Positions 55,813-64,000 of a DNA stretch of 64,000 nt are shown here, in pieces. Position numbers and translations under genes: made by a program. How positions within the stretch are numbered: the stretch's first letter is position 1; each line of letters begins with the position of its first letter. Below the pieces are notes generated by a model that was not told where the DNA came from, did no database searches, and saw only the letters and a program-made list of their open reading frames with translations. The stretch comes from Dyella kyungheensis (GTDB taxonomy: Bacteria; Pseudomonadota; Gammaproteobacteria; Xanthomonadales; Rhodanobacteraceae), in assembly GCF_016905005.1 (NCBI RefSeq), contig NZ_JADIKC010000010.1, positions 18,070-82,069 of the forward strand, given 5' to 3'.

Positions 55813-57906
55813 TCAGCGACCCAATGCCTGCACCAAACGCACTCGGCGGTTGTCCGGCACCTCGTTGTAAGCGAGTACGTGCAGGTTCTGTGCCACATGG
55901 CGAGTGAAGCGCGCGAGCCACGGACGGAGCTGCGGCGCGACCAGCAAGACGGCCGGTTCGCCGCTCATTTCCTGCTTGCGCGCGGCGTCGGCGACGCCTT
56001 GTTGCAGGCGGTCGGCAAGGCCCGGTTCCACCGCGGCGCCCGCTACGCCGCCATTTGCCAGCGATCCCAGCAGGATCTGCTCCAGTTCCGGCGCCAGCGT
56101 GATGACGGGGATCTCGGTACCGAGGCCGGAGATCTCCTGCACGATCTGGCGACCCAGCGCCACGCGCACGGCGGCACTGAGGGCGCCGGGATCCTGACTC
56201 TGGTTGGCGTGCTCCGCCAAGGATTCGACGATGGAACGCATGTTGCGGATCGGCACCCGCTCGGCCAGCAGGTTTTGCATGACCTTGACCACCACGCCCA
56301 GCGACAGGCGCTTGGGCACCAGGTCTTCCACCAGCTTGGGCGTGGTCTGGGCGAGGCGATCGAGCAGCTGCTGCACGTCCTGGTGGCCGAGCAGTTCGTG
56401 CGCATGGCTCTGCAGGATGTGCGACAGATGCGTGGCGACCACGGTGGCCGGATCGACCACGGTGTAGCCAAGACTCTGCGCCATTTCGCGCTGGCCCGGT
56501 TCGATCCACAGCGCTTCCAACCCGAATGCCGGATCGCGCGTGGCGATGCCCTGCAGGCCTTCCTGCACGCGGCCGGGATTGATCGCCAGCAGGCGATCGT
56601 TGTGCACTTCCGATTCGCCCATCGGCACGCCCATCAGGCTGATGCGATAGGTGTTGGGGCCCAGATCCAGGTTGTCGCGGATGTGCACCGGCGGCACCAG
56701 GAAGCCCAGCTCCTGCGAGAGCTTGCGGCGCACCGACTTGATCCGGCCCATCAGCTCGCCGCCCTGATGCGTATCCACCAACGGAATCAGCCGGTAGCCG
56801 ACTTCCAGGCCCAGCGGATCGACGCTGGCGACGTCTTCCCAACCCAGTTCGAGACGTTCCGCCGGCGCGGCCGGCGGCGGTACCTCGGCAGCCGCTTTGG
56901 CCACCCGCTCGACCGCCTCGCGGTCGCGCTTGATCATCAGCCACGCCGCGCCGCCACAGGTGCCGCCCAGCAGCAGGAACGCGATGTTCGGCATGCCCGG
57001 GATCAACCCCATTACGCCCAGCACCACGCCCGCTACGGCGAGCGCGCGCGGCTGGCCGAACAGCTGGCCGACCAGCTGCTTGCCCATGTCGGTGGACTTG
57101 GACACGCGTGTCACGATCACGGCGGTGGCGATCGACAGCATCAGCGAGGGCACCTGCGCCACCAGGCCGTCGCCGATGGTGAGCAGCGTATAGGTCTTGG
57201 CGGCTTCGCCGGCGGAAAGCCCGTGCTGGAAGATGCCGACGAAGAAGCCGCCGACGATGTTGATGATCAGGATCAAGATGCCGGCGGTGGCATCGCCGCG
57301 CACGAACTTGGAGGCACCGTCCATCGAGCCGTAGAAGTCCGCTTCCTCGCGCACTTCCTGGCGGCGGTCGCGCGCCTGTTCCTGGTTGAGCAGGCCGGCG
57401 TTGAGATCGGCGTCGATCGCCATCTGCTTGCCGGGCATGGCATCGAGGGTGAAGCGCGCGGTCACTTCGGACACGCGCGTGGCGCCCTTGGTCACCACCA
57501 CGAAGTTGATGATGGTAAGGATGGCGAACACCACCAGGCCCACCGCGAAATTGCCGCCGATGACGAATTCGCCGAACGCTTCGATCACCTTGCCGGCGGC
57601 GCCGGGGCCGTCATGGCCGTGCAGCAACACCACGCGGGTGGAAGCAATGTTCAAGGCCAGGCGCAGCAGCGTGGCCATCAGCACCACGGTCGGAAACGCG
57701 GCGAATTCCAGCGGCCGCATCACGTAGATCACCGCCAGCAGGATCACCAGCGACAGCGCGATGTTGAAGCTGAACAACATGTCCAGCAGGAACGGCGGCA
57801 GCGGCAACATCATCATCGCCAGCGCGGCGAGCATGATCACCGGCGCGCCGAGGCCGCGGCGGCCGAGCGTCTTCAGATTGCCTAGGGCGGTAGCGTTGGC
57901 CATCAC
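55813..57906 (-). CDS. flhA: Flagellar type III export protein FlhA
   Basis: A 697-residue export gate protein. Eight membrane segments span about 22-315; the FHIPEP-like conserved loop is FVVTKGATRVSEVTARFTLDAMPGKQMAIDADLNAGLLNQEQARDRRQEVREEADFYGSMDGASKFVRGDA. The cytoplasmic domain (about 350-697) forms the nonameric ring with LGWEDVASVDPLGLEVGYRLIPLVD. It uses the proton-motive force and docks chaperone-substrate complexes. It starts 7 bp after the flhB stop. Confidence 0.97.
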   Translation of the reverse strand: MMANATALGNLKTLGRRGLGAPVIMLAALAMMMLPLPPFLLDMLFSFNIALSLVILLAVIYVMRPLEFAAFPTVVLMATLLRLALNIASTRVVLLHGHDGPGAAGKVIEAFGEFVIGGNFAVGLVVFAILTIINFVVVTKGATRVSEVTARFTLDAMPGKQMAIDADLNAGLLNQEQARDRRQEVREEADFYGSMDGASKFVRGDATAGILILIINIVGGFFVGIFQHGLSAGEAAKTYTLLTIGDGLVAQVPSLMLSIATAVIVTRVSKSTDMGKQLVGQLFGQPRALAVAGVVLGVMGLIPGMPNIAFLLLGGTCGGAAWLMIKRDREAVERVAKAAAEVPPPAAPAERLELGWEDVASVDPLGLEVGYRLIPLVDTHQGGELMGRIKSVRRKLSQELGFLVPPVHIRDNLDLGPNTYRISLMGVPMGESEVHNDRLLAINPGRVQEGLQGIATRDPAFGLEALWIEPGQREMAQSLGYTVVDPATVVATHLSHILQSHAHELLGHQDVQQLLDRLAQTTPKLVEDLVPKRLSLGVVVKVMQNLLAERVPIRNMRSIVESLAEHANQSQDPGALSAAVRVALGRQIVQEISGLGTEIPVITLAPELEQILLGSLANGGVAGAAVEPGLADRLQQGVADAARKQEMSGEPAVLLVAPQLRPWLARFTRHVAQNLHVLAYNEVPDNRRVRLVQALGR

Positions 57907-57913
57907 TGTTCCA

Positions 57914-59050
57914 TCAGAACTGGTAGGGACCCATCAGGTCCGGATCGACGTCGGGTTGCGGTGCCTTCGGCGGCGCATCGCCGCGCGACACCGCCTGCTT
58001 GAGCTGGAACACATACGCGAGCACCTGCGCCACGGCGACGTACAGCGCCGAGGGGATCTCGCGATCGATCTGGGTGGTGGCGTAGAGCGCACGCGCCAGC
58101 GGCGGCGCCTCCACGGTGGGAATGCGATGACTGGAAGCGACCATGCGTATCTGCAGCGCCAGTTCGTCCATACCCTTGGCGATCACGCGCGGCGCGCCCA
58201 TGCGGCCTTCGTCGTAGCGCAAGGCCACGGCGAAGTGCGACGGGTTGGTGATCAGCACGTCCGCCTTGGGCAGCTCCTGCATCATGCGCTTGCGCGCCAT
58301 CTGGAACTGCAGCTGGCGAATGCGTCCCTTGAGTTCCGGGTTGCCGTCGCTTTCCTTCGATTCGTCCTTCAGCTCCTGCCGCGTCATGCGCAGGCGCTTG
58401 GTGTGGTCGAACTTCTGGTACAGCGCATCGGCGCCACCGATCAGGGCGAGAATCGAGCCGAACAGCAGCGCGCCGTGGCCAAGCAGGCTCATCGCCTTGA
58501 AGGTGCCGGCACCCACTTCGCCGTGGCCGGTGGCCATCAGGTCGTCCTGCCAGTTCTTCAGCACCATCACCAGCACGGCGCCGATCAGCAGCAGCTTGAG
58601 CAGCGACTTGCCCAGTTCCACTAGGCCGCGCATGGCGAAGATGCGACCGAGGCCCGCGATGGGATCGAGCCGTTCGAACTTCGGCTGCAGCGCCTCGGCG
58701 CTGAAATTGAGCCCGCCCAGCAGCAACGGCCCTGCCAGCGCAGCCAGCATCGTGGCCAGCGCGACCGGGGCGAACAGCGACATCGCCTCGTGCATGGCCA
58801 GCGAGAGCACGCGACTGGGCAGCTGATCGGAAAACAATGCGTCGCGGCCATAGCTCAGGCCAAAGCCGTAGATGTGGCGCACATGCATCATCGCCGCCTG
58901 GCCGCCGCTCATCAGCGCGGATACGCCGGCCAGCACCACCACCGCGCCCGACAGGTCGCGCGAACGGGGAACGTCGCCTTTCTCGCGCGATTCGCGCAGG
59001 CGTTTTTCGGAAGGTTGTTCTGTGCGTTCCTGGTCGTCGTTCTCGGCCAT
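57914..59050 (-). CDS. flhB: Flagellar export switch protein FlhB (NPSH variant)
   Basis: A 378-residue protein. DQERTEQPSEKRLRESREKGDVPRSRDL at the start is typical; four membrane segments follow. The autocleavage motif in the cytoplasmic domain is ADVLITNPSHFAVALRYDEG: NPSH in place of the usual NPTH, so Ser replaces Thr after the scissile Asn-Pro. The rest (MGAPRVIAKGMDELALQIRMVASSHRIPTVEAPPLARALYATTQIDREIPSALYVAVAQVLAYVFQL) is standard. FlhB switches export specificity from hook to filament with FliK. Starts 10 bp after the fliR stop. Confidence 0.96.
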   Translation of the reverse strand: MAENDDQERTEQPSEKRLRESREKGDVPRSRDLSGAVVVLAGVSALMSGGQAAMMHVRHIYGFGLSYGRDALFSDQLPSRVLSLAMHEAMSLFAPVALATMLAALAGPLLLGGLNFSAEALQPKFERLDPIAGLGRIFAMRGLVELGKSLLKLLLIGAVLVMVLKNWQDDLMATGHGEVGAGTFKAMSLLGHGALLFGSILALIGGADALYQKFDHTKRLRMTRQELKDESKESDGNPELKGRIRQLQFQMARKRMMQELPKADVLITNPSHFAVALRYDEGRMGAPRVIAKGMDELALQIRMVASSHRIPTVEAPPLARALYATTQIDREIPSALYVAVAQVLAYVFQLKQAVSRGDAPPKAPQPDVDPDLMGPYQF

Positions 59051-59060
59051 CGTACGCTCC

Positions 59061-59831
59061 TCAACCGCCGGCCAGTTCGCGCATCAGCGTCCATGCGCTG
59101 TTCTGCAACGATTCGAAGGCACCCGGCACGCTGCGCAGCGACAGCCACAGCGCGACGAAACCCAGGGTCACCGTGATCGGAAACCCCACCGCGAACAGAT
59201 TCATCGACGGTGCCGCGCGGCTGATCGCGGCGAAGCCGATGTTCACCATCAGCAGCGAGGTCATCGCCGGCAAGGCCACGCGCACGGCGCCGCCGAACAG
59301 ATGCGTGGCGAAGCCCACCACGGCGTACAGGCCATTGAGGCCGATCACCGGTTGACCGGGCGGCAAGTTGCGGAAGCTGTCGGCCAGCAACGAAATCAAT
59401 TGCAGATGGCCGTTCATGGCCAGGAACAGCAGGGTCACCATCAGCAGATAGAACTGGCTGAGCACCGGCGAACTGCCGCCACCGCGCGGGTCCACCGTTT
59501 CGGCAAAACCCAGGCTCATGCTCTGCCCCACCAACTGGCCGCCCAGCGACACGGCCTCGAACGCAAGCTTGAGCACGAAGCCGATGGCAGCGCCCATCAG
59601 CACCTGGCTGACCATGGTGGCGATGCCTTCAGCCGACATCAGGTTGATGGTGGTCGGCGCCAACGGTGCCAGCACGAACGCGAGCATCAGCATCAGCCCG
59701 AGGCGAACGCGCTGCGGCACCACCGCATCGCCGAACACCGGCGCGGTCAGACACAAGCCGCCGACGCGGGCCATCGCCCACAGCAGCGAGCCGATCAGAC
59801 CCTGCACCTGGGCGAGCTGCACGACGGTCAT
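59061..59831 (-). CDS. fliR: Flagellar export protein FliR
   Basis: A 256-residue integral membrane protein of the export gate. It has six hydrophobic segments with GGQLVGQSMSLGFAETVDPRGGGSSPVLSQFYLLMVTLLFLAMNGHLQLISLLADSF, the most conserved block. It assembles with FliP and FliQ into the helical export gate. The start at 59831 overlaps the fliQ stop by 4 bp. Confidence 0.95.
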   Translation of the reverse strand: MTVVQLAQVQGLIGSLLWAMARVGGLCLTAPVFGDAVVPQRVRLGLMLMLAFVLAPLAPTTINLMSAEGIATMVSQVLMGAAIGFVLKLAFEAVSLGGQLVGQSMSLGFAETVDPRGGGSSPVLSQFYLLMVTLLFLAMNGHLQLISLLADSFRNLPPGQPVIGLNGLYAVVGFATHLFGGAVRVALPAMTSLLMVNIGFAAISRAAPSMNLFAVGFPITVTLGFVALWLSLRSVPGAFESLQNSAWTLMRELAGG

Positions 59832-60097
59832 TTCACCGCACCGGGCAGGCTCTCGATCAACTGGCGCGTGAACTGCACCAGCGTGCGCAGCATCCACGGG
59901 CCGGCGACCAGGGCCACCACCGCCATGGCGATCACTTTCGGGATGAAGCTCAGGGTCATTTCGTTGATCTGCGTGGCCGCCTGCACCACGCCAATGACCA
60001 GGCCCACCAGCAGCGCGGTGAGCAGCAGCGGCGCAGCCACCATCATGGCGACGTAGAGCGCGTGCTGGCCGAATTCGATGACCGATTCAGGCGTCAT
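59828..60097 (-). CDS. fliQ: Flagellar export protein FliQ
   Basis: An 89-residue protein with two membrane helices (about 17-40 and 53-74). MTPESVIEFGQHALYVAMMVAAPLLLTALLVGLVIGVVQAATQINEMTLSFIPKVIAM matches the family along its length. It assembles with FliP and FliR. Overlaps fliP by 4 bp (ATGA). Confidence 0.95.
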   Translation of the reverse strand: MTPESVIEFGQHALYVAMMVAAPLLLTALLVGLVIGVVQAATQINEMTLSFIPKVIAMAVVALVAGPWMLRTLVQFTRQLIESLPGAVK

Positions 60098-60885
60098 GTG
60101 TAGAAGCTCCCGGCCAGCGTGCCGAGCAGCAACGTCCAGCCATCCACCAGCACGAACAACATGATCTTGAACGGCAGCGAGATGATGGTGGGCGACACCA
60201 TCATCATGCCCATCGACATCAACACGCTGGCGACCACCAGGTCGATGATGAGAAAAGGAATGAACAGCAGGAAGCCCATCTGGAAGGCGGTCTTCAGCTC
60301 GCTGGTGACGAAGGCCGGCATCGCCACGCGGAACGGCACGTCGTCCTTGCTCGCATACGGCTGTTCATTGGCCAGGCGCGTGAACAGCTGCAGATCCGCG
60401 TCGCGCGTCTGGTCCAGCATGAAACGCTTGAATGGCGCAGCGGCAGCGGGAACGGCCTGCTCGGCGCTCATCTGGCCGTCCATATAAGGCTTCACGCCAT
60501 CGGCATAGGCGTGGTTGAGCACCGGCGACATCACGAACAGCGTGAGGAACAGCGAAAGGCCCAGCAGGATCTGGTTCGACGGCGTGGAGGACGTGCCCAG
60601 CGCCTGACGCAGGAAGCTCAGCACGATCATGATGCGCGTGAACGACGTCATCATCAGCAGCACGGCCGGCAGCACAGTCAGCACCGTCATCAGCGCCAGC
60701 AGTTGCAGCGACAGCGTCCAGTTCTGTGCGCCGCCCGGCGCGTTCTGCACGGTCAGCACGGGAATGCCGGCCGGCGAGGCGGGCATCTGCGGCATGGCGG
60801 GCATCGCCGGCATGGCTGCCGCGGCCCACGTCAGCATCGGGCAGGCCAGCAGCAGGATCAGCAGCATCCAACGGAACGACTTCAT
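60094..60885 (-). CDS. fliP: Flagellar export protein FliP
   Basis: A 263-residue protein. A cleavable signal peptide precedes a Pro/Met-rich stretch, then TVLPAVLLMMTSFTRIMIVLSFLRQALGTSSTPSNQILLGLSLFLTLFVMSPV and FQMGFLLFIPFLIIDLVVASVLMSMGMMMVSPTIISLPFKIMLFVLVDGW, the two FliP signatures. It forms the core of the export gate. ATG at 60885 overlaps the fliO stop (TGATG); a GTG one codon earlier is possible. Confidence 0.96.
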   Translation of the reverse strand: MKSFRWMLLILLLACPMLTWAAAAMPAMPAMPQMPASPAGIPVLTVQNAPGGAQNWTLSLQLLALMTVLTVLPAVLLMMTSFTRIMIVLSFLRQALGTSSTPSNQILLGLSLFLTLFVMSPVLNHAYADGVKPYMDGQMSAEQAVPAAAAPFKRFMLDQTRDADLQLFTRLANEQPYASKDDVPFRVAMPAFVTSELKTAFQMGFLLFIPFLIIDLVVASVLMSMGMMMVSPTIISLPFKIMLFVLVDGWTLLLGTLAGSFYT

Positions 60886-61265
60886 CACTTGCGCTTCCAG
60901 CGGGCCAGCACATCGCCGAACGGCGCGACCGGCAATGACGGACCGGGTTCGGGCGCAGGCGCTGTCCCTTCGTAGACGTGCAGCGTGCGCATGCCGCCCT
61001 GCCCCATGCCGATCAACAGGCGCTTGCCGTCCGCATCGACCAGCATCAGGCGATCGCGCGCACCCACCGCCATGGTTTCCACGCAGCGCAGGCGGCGGCC
61101 GCCGGGCGTGGTGCGCGCCTGCAAGCGGCGACTGAGCCAGCCGGCGACGAAGATCAGCGCCACGATGGCGATCAGGCTCAGCAACACACGCACCAGTTCG
61201 CCGCCCACGTTGATCTCGGGCGCAGCAGCGACGGGAAGGGCAAGTGCAAACATCATCGAACTCAC
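60885..61265 (-). CDS. fliO: Flagellar biosynthesis protein FliO
   Basis: A 126-residue protein with one TM (about 27-44, VLLSLIAIVALIFVAGWLSRRL) after a short periplasmic N-terminus, then a basic cytoplasmic domain with RLRCVETMAVGARDRLMLVDADGKRLLIGMGQGG. It helps FliP assembly. Start GTG at 61265 overlaps the fliN stop (GTGA); ATG at 61256 is the alternative. Confidence 0.9.
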   Translation of the reverse strand: MSSMMFALALPVAAAPEINVGGELVRVLLSLIAIVALIFVAGWLSRRLQARTTPGGRRLRCVETMAVGARDRLMLVDADGKRLLIGMGQGGMRTLHVYEGTAPAPEPGPSLPVAPFGDVLARWKRK

Positions 61266-61603
61266 CGCAGCTTGCGCACGCGTTCGGCCGGGCTGATCAC
61301 GTCGGTCAGGCGGATACCGAAGCGCTCGTTGATCACCACCACTTCGCCGTGCGCAACCAGCGTGCCGTTGACGAACACATCCAGCGGTTCGCCGGCGGAA
61401 CGGTCGAGTTCCACCACGGAACCCTGGTTGAGCTGGAGCAGATTGCGGATGCTGATGCGCGTACGGCCCACTTCCATGGCAAGCGTGACCGGTACATCGA
61501 GGATCATGTCGAGATTGACTTCGGAGCCGTCGCCCACCGGGGCGCCGAGCTGATCGAACTCGACGCGCTGGGTGGCGCTGGCGGTGTCATTGGGCGGGGT
61601 CAT
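61262..61603 (-). CDS. fliN: Flagellar motor switch protein FliN
   Basis: A 113-residue SpoA-domain protein: NLDMILDVPVTLAMEVGRTRISIRNLLQLNQGSVVELDRSAGEPLDVFVNGTLVAHGEVVVINERFGIRLTDVI. It forms the C-ring base with FliM and binds CheY-P and FliH. Overlaps fliM by 4 bp (ATGA). Confidence 0.97.
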   Translation of the reverse strand: MTPPNDTASATQRVEFDQLGAPVGDGSEVNLDMILDVPVTLAMEVGRTRISIRNLLQLNQGSVVELDRSAGEPLDVFVNGTLVAHGEVVVINERFGIRLTDVISPAERVRKLR

Positions 61604-62616
61604 GCGAGGTCAATCTCCAGGGTGGTTTCGGTCGACAGGCGGATTTCGCGGCGACCTGTCTGGGCATGGAAGCGGACGGCGTTGCGGCCGTTGTTCTGGC
61701 CGTAGCGGCCGCGGAACACGGGCACGTCTTCGGCAAACACGGTGCTGAATTCGGGCAACTGGATCGGAATCACGTCGCCGGGACGCAGGCGCAGGAATTC
61801 GCCGATGCTCAGGCGCGTTTCCAGCAGCAGCGAGCTGAGTTCCACTTCGGCGTCCAGCACTTCGTCCTGCAGCGTTTCGGCCCAGCGGTGATCGCGGTCG
61901 ACGCGGTCGCTCTGCACGCCCGCATCGAGCAGGGTGCGGATCGGCTCGACCATCGCGTACGGCAAGGTCAGGTGCACTTCGCCGCCACCGCCATCGAGTT
62001 CGATGTGGAACTTGGACACCACCACCGTTTCGGTGGGACTCACGATGTTGGCGAACTGCGGATTGATTTCGGAATTGAGGTATTCGAAGTTCAACGGCAG
62101 CACCGGCGCCCACGCTTCCACCATCGAGGCGAACAGCTCGGTCAGCATGATCTGGATGACGCGGTTCTCGGTGGGCGTGAAATCGCGTCCTTCGATGCGC
62201 GCGTGAAAGCGGCCATCGCCACCGAAGAAGTTGTCGATCACGGTGAACACCAGGCGCGGCTCCATCACCACCAGCGCGGTGCCGCGCAACGGCTTGATGC
62301 GCACCAGGTTGAGGTTGCTCGGCACCGCCAGCCCGTGCACGTACTCGGCGAACTTGATCATTTTCACACCCAGCACCGACACCTCGCAGGTCTTGCGCAG
62401 CACGCCGAACACGGCGGTGCGGAAGAAACGCGCGAAGCGGTCGTTGACCATTTCCAGGGTCGGCAGGCGGCCGCGCACGATGCGGTCCTGCTGGGTGAAG
62501 TCATAGGAGATCACCGCATCGGGCGGCAGCGGTTCGTCGTTGCCCGTTTCGACCGCGCCGCCTTCCACGCCGTCGAGCAGGGCGTCGATTTCTTCCTGTG
62601 AAAGCAGGTCGCTCAT
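61600..62616 (-). CDS. fliM: Flagellar motor switch protein FliM
   Basis: A 338-residue C-ring protein. The N-terminus MSDLLSQEEIDALLDGVEGG is the CheY-P-binding helix (LSQEEIDALL). The middle domain (about 50-230) has GGDGRFHARIEGRDFTPTENRVIQIML, and the C-terminal SpoA domain has LRPGDVIPIQLPE. It transmits the CheY-P signal to FliG. It starts 13 bp after the fliL stop. Confidence 0.97.
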   Translation of the reverse strand: MSDLLSQEEIDALLDGVEGGAVETGNDEPLPPDAVISYDFTQQDRIVRGRLPTLEMVNDRFARFFRTAVFGVLRKTCEVSVLGVKMIKFAEYVHGLAVPSNLNLVRIKPLRGTALVVMEPRLVFTVIDNFFGGDGRFHARIEGRDFTPTENRVIQIMLTELFASMVEAWAPVLPLNFEYLNSEINPQFANIVSPTETVVVSKFHIELDGGGGEVHLTLPYAMVEPIRTLLDAGVQSDRVDRDHRWAETLQDEVLDAEVELSSLLLETRLSIGEFLRLRPGDVIPIQLPEFSTVFAEDVPVFRGRYGQNNGRNAVRFHAQTGRREIRLSTETTLEIDLA

Positions 62617-62629
62617 CGCTGCCGTCCCG

Positions 62630-63133
62630 TCACTGCATCACGAAACTGGTGAAGTACAGCGCTTCCACGCCCGGGCGGCCCAGGCGCTTCTCGATGATCT
62701 TGCGCACGGCGTCCAGCGCCTGCGCCTGCAGCTTCTGCTTGCCGGCGGCGTCGCTGAGGATGGAGTAATCCTGGCTGCTGAACAGCATGACCAGCGCGTT
62801 GCGGATCACCGGATCGGCATCCTTGGCGGTGGCCAACGCGGCGGCATCGTGCGACATCAGGCTCACGCCCACCTGCAGGAAGCGCATCGACTGGTCGTCC
62901 TTGAAATTGACCACGAACGGCGGATCCAGCGTGAGGTACTGCTCCTGCTTGGACATCGCCACCTTGGGCTCTTCCGTTGCATCGACGCCATGCGCACTGC
63001 TGCGCGCGCCCATCACCAGATAGCCGGTCACACCCGCCATGGCGAGCAAGGCCACGCCCATGATCATCACGACTTTGTTGGAGCCCTTCTTCGGCGCCGC
63101 TGCCGCGCTTTCTGCTTGCTCGTTCTGAGCCAT
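62630..63133 (-). CDS. fliL: Flagellar basal-body protein FliL
   Basis: A 167-residue single-pass protein: cytoplasmic Ala/Lys-rich head, TM (about 22-40, VVMIMGVALLAMAGVTGYLVM), and a periplasmic domain with YLTLDPPFVVNFKDDQSMRFLQVGVSLM and the end VEALYFTSFVMQ. It stabilises stator units around the motor. First gene of the fliL-R block in this window; a sigma-54 promoter lies 68 bp upstream. Confidence 0.95.
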   Translation of the reverse strand: MAQNEQAESAAAAPKKGSNKVVMIMGVALLAMAGVTGYLVMGARSSAHGVDATEEPKVAMSKQEQYLTLDPPFVVNFKDDQSMRFLQVGVSLMSHDAAALATAKDADPVIRNALVMLFSSQDYSILSDAAGKQKLQAQALDAVRKIIEKRLGRPGVEALYFTSFVMQ

Positions 63134-63200
63134 GCGAATTTCAATCCCTATGGTGTCTAGTCATCGGCCACCCGCCCACGGGCAGCACATGCCCGTTGTT

Positions 63201-63216
63201 TGCAAACGGCATGCCA
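63201..63216 (-). promoter_or_regulatory. RpoN (sigma-54) promoter for the fliLMNOPQR operon
   Basis: On the minus strand TGGCATG, 4 bases, TTTGCA: it matches TGGCACG-N4-TTGCA except for one base, with both GG and GC invariant pairs at the correct spacing. It lies 68 bp before the fliL start, as expected for a FleQ/RpoN class operon. Confidence 0.8.
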
Positions 63217-63393
63217 TCGATGGAAGACGTTGGTATGACTGGGTTTGACAGGTGTCGCGACGGAACCGCGGCGCTTTCTTGACGCGTGTCGGGGATTGCG
63301 CGTGACGGGGCGGTGGCGGTTGTCGGAAGGTTGTCGCGGGTTTGGTTGGTGCGATCCCACAAGCTGACCGCCTGCGCGGATTCCCCGCTTTTC

Positions 63394-63474
63394 TGTGGGA
63401 GCGCACTTGTGCGCGACAGGCACGCTGGGGTGTACCGCTCCGTCGGCTTGTCGCGCACAAGTGCGCTCCCACAG
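63394..63474. repeat. REP pair (BIME), copy 5
   Basis: Inverted arms TGTGGGAGCGCACTTGTG plus CGCGAC around a ~31-bp spacer nearly equal to that of copy 3. The gap 63134-63705 holds this REP pair, the sigma-54 promoter and the long repeat; no gene is seen. Confidence 0.88.
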
Positions 63475-63484
63475 TAGATCTGCA

Positions 63485-63698
63485 GCTCTTGGCTCTTGGC
63501 TCCGGCTCCTGGCTCTCAGGGGACCCCGTATGACGCGGCGGGTGGGTGGAGGAAAGCCCGCAGGGTGGCCCGCATGGATGCGGGCCAGTTTTTCGCCAGG
63601 GCGGGATGCCCTGTCGAAAAACCCCGCAACCCACCCGCGCACCTGGAGGGCCAAAGGCCCGGAAGGCGCGTCATCCGGGGGGCCCTTTCTTTTGGTTA
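63485..63698 (-). repeat. Long intergenic repeat, copy B (truncated at the IS30 end)
   Basis: About 210 bp, reverse complement of 7189-7389 with few differences. The match breaks exactly after TTGGTTA (63698), beyond which the other copy goes on into the ACTTTCTCTTG hairpin. The break is adjacent to the end of the transposase element. Confidence 0.85.
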
Positions 63699-63705
63699 GG
63701 CGGTG

Positions 63706-64000
63706 TCAATCTAGAAGTGCATCATCGATCGCTTGGGCGAGGTCATCGCGCCCCAGCGCACGCATGAACATCTCCGCCGGACAGTGGTAGTCCAGGGTAG
63801 CCCGCGGCCTCAGGTTCATCTCCCGCGCGATCGCATCGAGTTTGCGTTGGCTATGCACCGACAGGTCGGTGCCTTTGGGGAGGTACTGACGCAGCAAACC
63901 GTTGGTGTTCTCGCAGATGCCGCGCTGCCAGGGACTGTGTGGATCGGCGAAGTAAATCGCCAGCCCCGTGCGTTTGGAGAGGGTCTTGTACAGCGCCATC
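63706..64000 (-). CDS. IS30-family transposase, C-terminal part (runs off the window)
   Basis: About 98 residues are visible to the stop at 63706; the frame is open to base 64000. [64 protein letters not shown] is the IS30 signature, with the last catalytic Glu in [10 protein letters not shown]. It cuts and joins DNA during transposition. The IS end lies near 63698-63705. The N-terminal and middle parts, and the left inverted repeat, are outside the window, so intactness cannot be judged. Confidence 0.92.
   Translation of the reverse strand, partial: MALYKTLSKRTGLAIYFADPHSPWQRGICENTNGLLRQYLPKGTDLSVHSQRKLDAIAREMNLRPRATLDYHCPAEMFMRALGRDDLAQAIDDALLD

Overview
The window is GC-rich, tightly packed bacterial chromosome. 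The gene order fliLMNOPQR-flhBAFG-fliA-cheYZA-motCD, the FliA and RpoN promoter types, REP pairs beginning GTGGGAGC, and the family-level character of the proteins point to a motile gammaproteobacterium of the Xanthomonadales, probably Rhodanobacteraceae (Dyella/Luteibacter-like). This is an inference from gene content; there is no rRNA or tRNA in the window to fix the taxonomy.

1-31 kb is mostly housekeeping and accessory genes: the end of one polyphosphate kinase 2 gene and a complete second one; a membrane PAS-GGDEF-EAL protein and a second membrane diguanylate cyclase; acylphosphatase, a TlpA-type thioredoxin and a YihY-like membrane protein; WrbA; a MocR/PdxR-type regulator; a secreted sedolisin with a PKD domain; a membrane transhydrogenase (pnt) whose genes are split by a divergent sigma-factor operon; cytidine deaminase, nitroreductase, a 5'-3' exonuclease and a Nudix hydrolase.

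31-40.6 kb is a minus-strand chemotaxis operon. In transcription order it reads STAS, cheY, cheA, cheW, MCP, cheR, cheD, cheB, MCP, STAS. It starts from an excellent FliA (sigma-28) promoter. A divergent sigma-28-like promoter serves fliK and a short FlhB-C-like gene. 42-46.6 kb holds a DUF2252 protein, an outer-membrane protein and an AI-2E-type transporter. 46.6-63.1 kb is the second, larger minus-strand motility block: fliL-M-N-O-P-Q-R, flhB, flhA, flhF, flhG, fliA, cheY, cheZ, cheA, motC, motD, cheW. A good RpoN (sigma-54) promoter precedes fliL. The window ends in the 3' part of an IS30-type transposase.

Three layers of structure go beyond the genes. (a) Good or fair sigma-28 sites lie upstream of both c-di-GMP genes that lie outside the motility clusters, which ties c-di-GMP turnover to the late flagellar regulon. 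(b) Intergenic repeats are abundant: five inverted REP pairs, a ~200-bp repeat present twice in opposite orientation (the second copy truncated at the IS30 end), and several short heptanucleotide tandem repeats. (c) A 268-bp element of nested inverted repeats sits exactly at the cheY-cheZ junction. Its end supplies the present cheZ start codon and buries it in a perfect 32-bp stem. This is the most unusual feature in the window.
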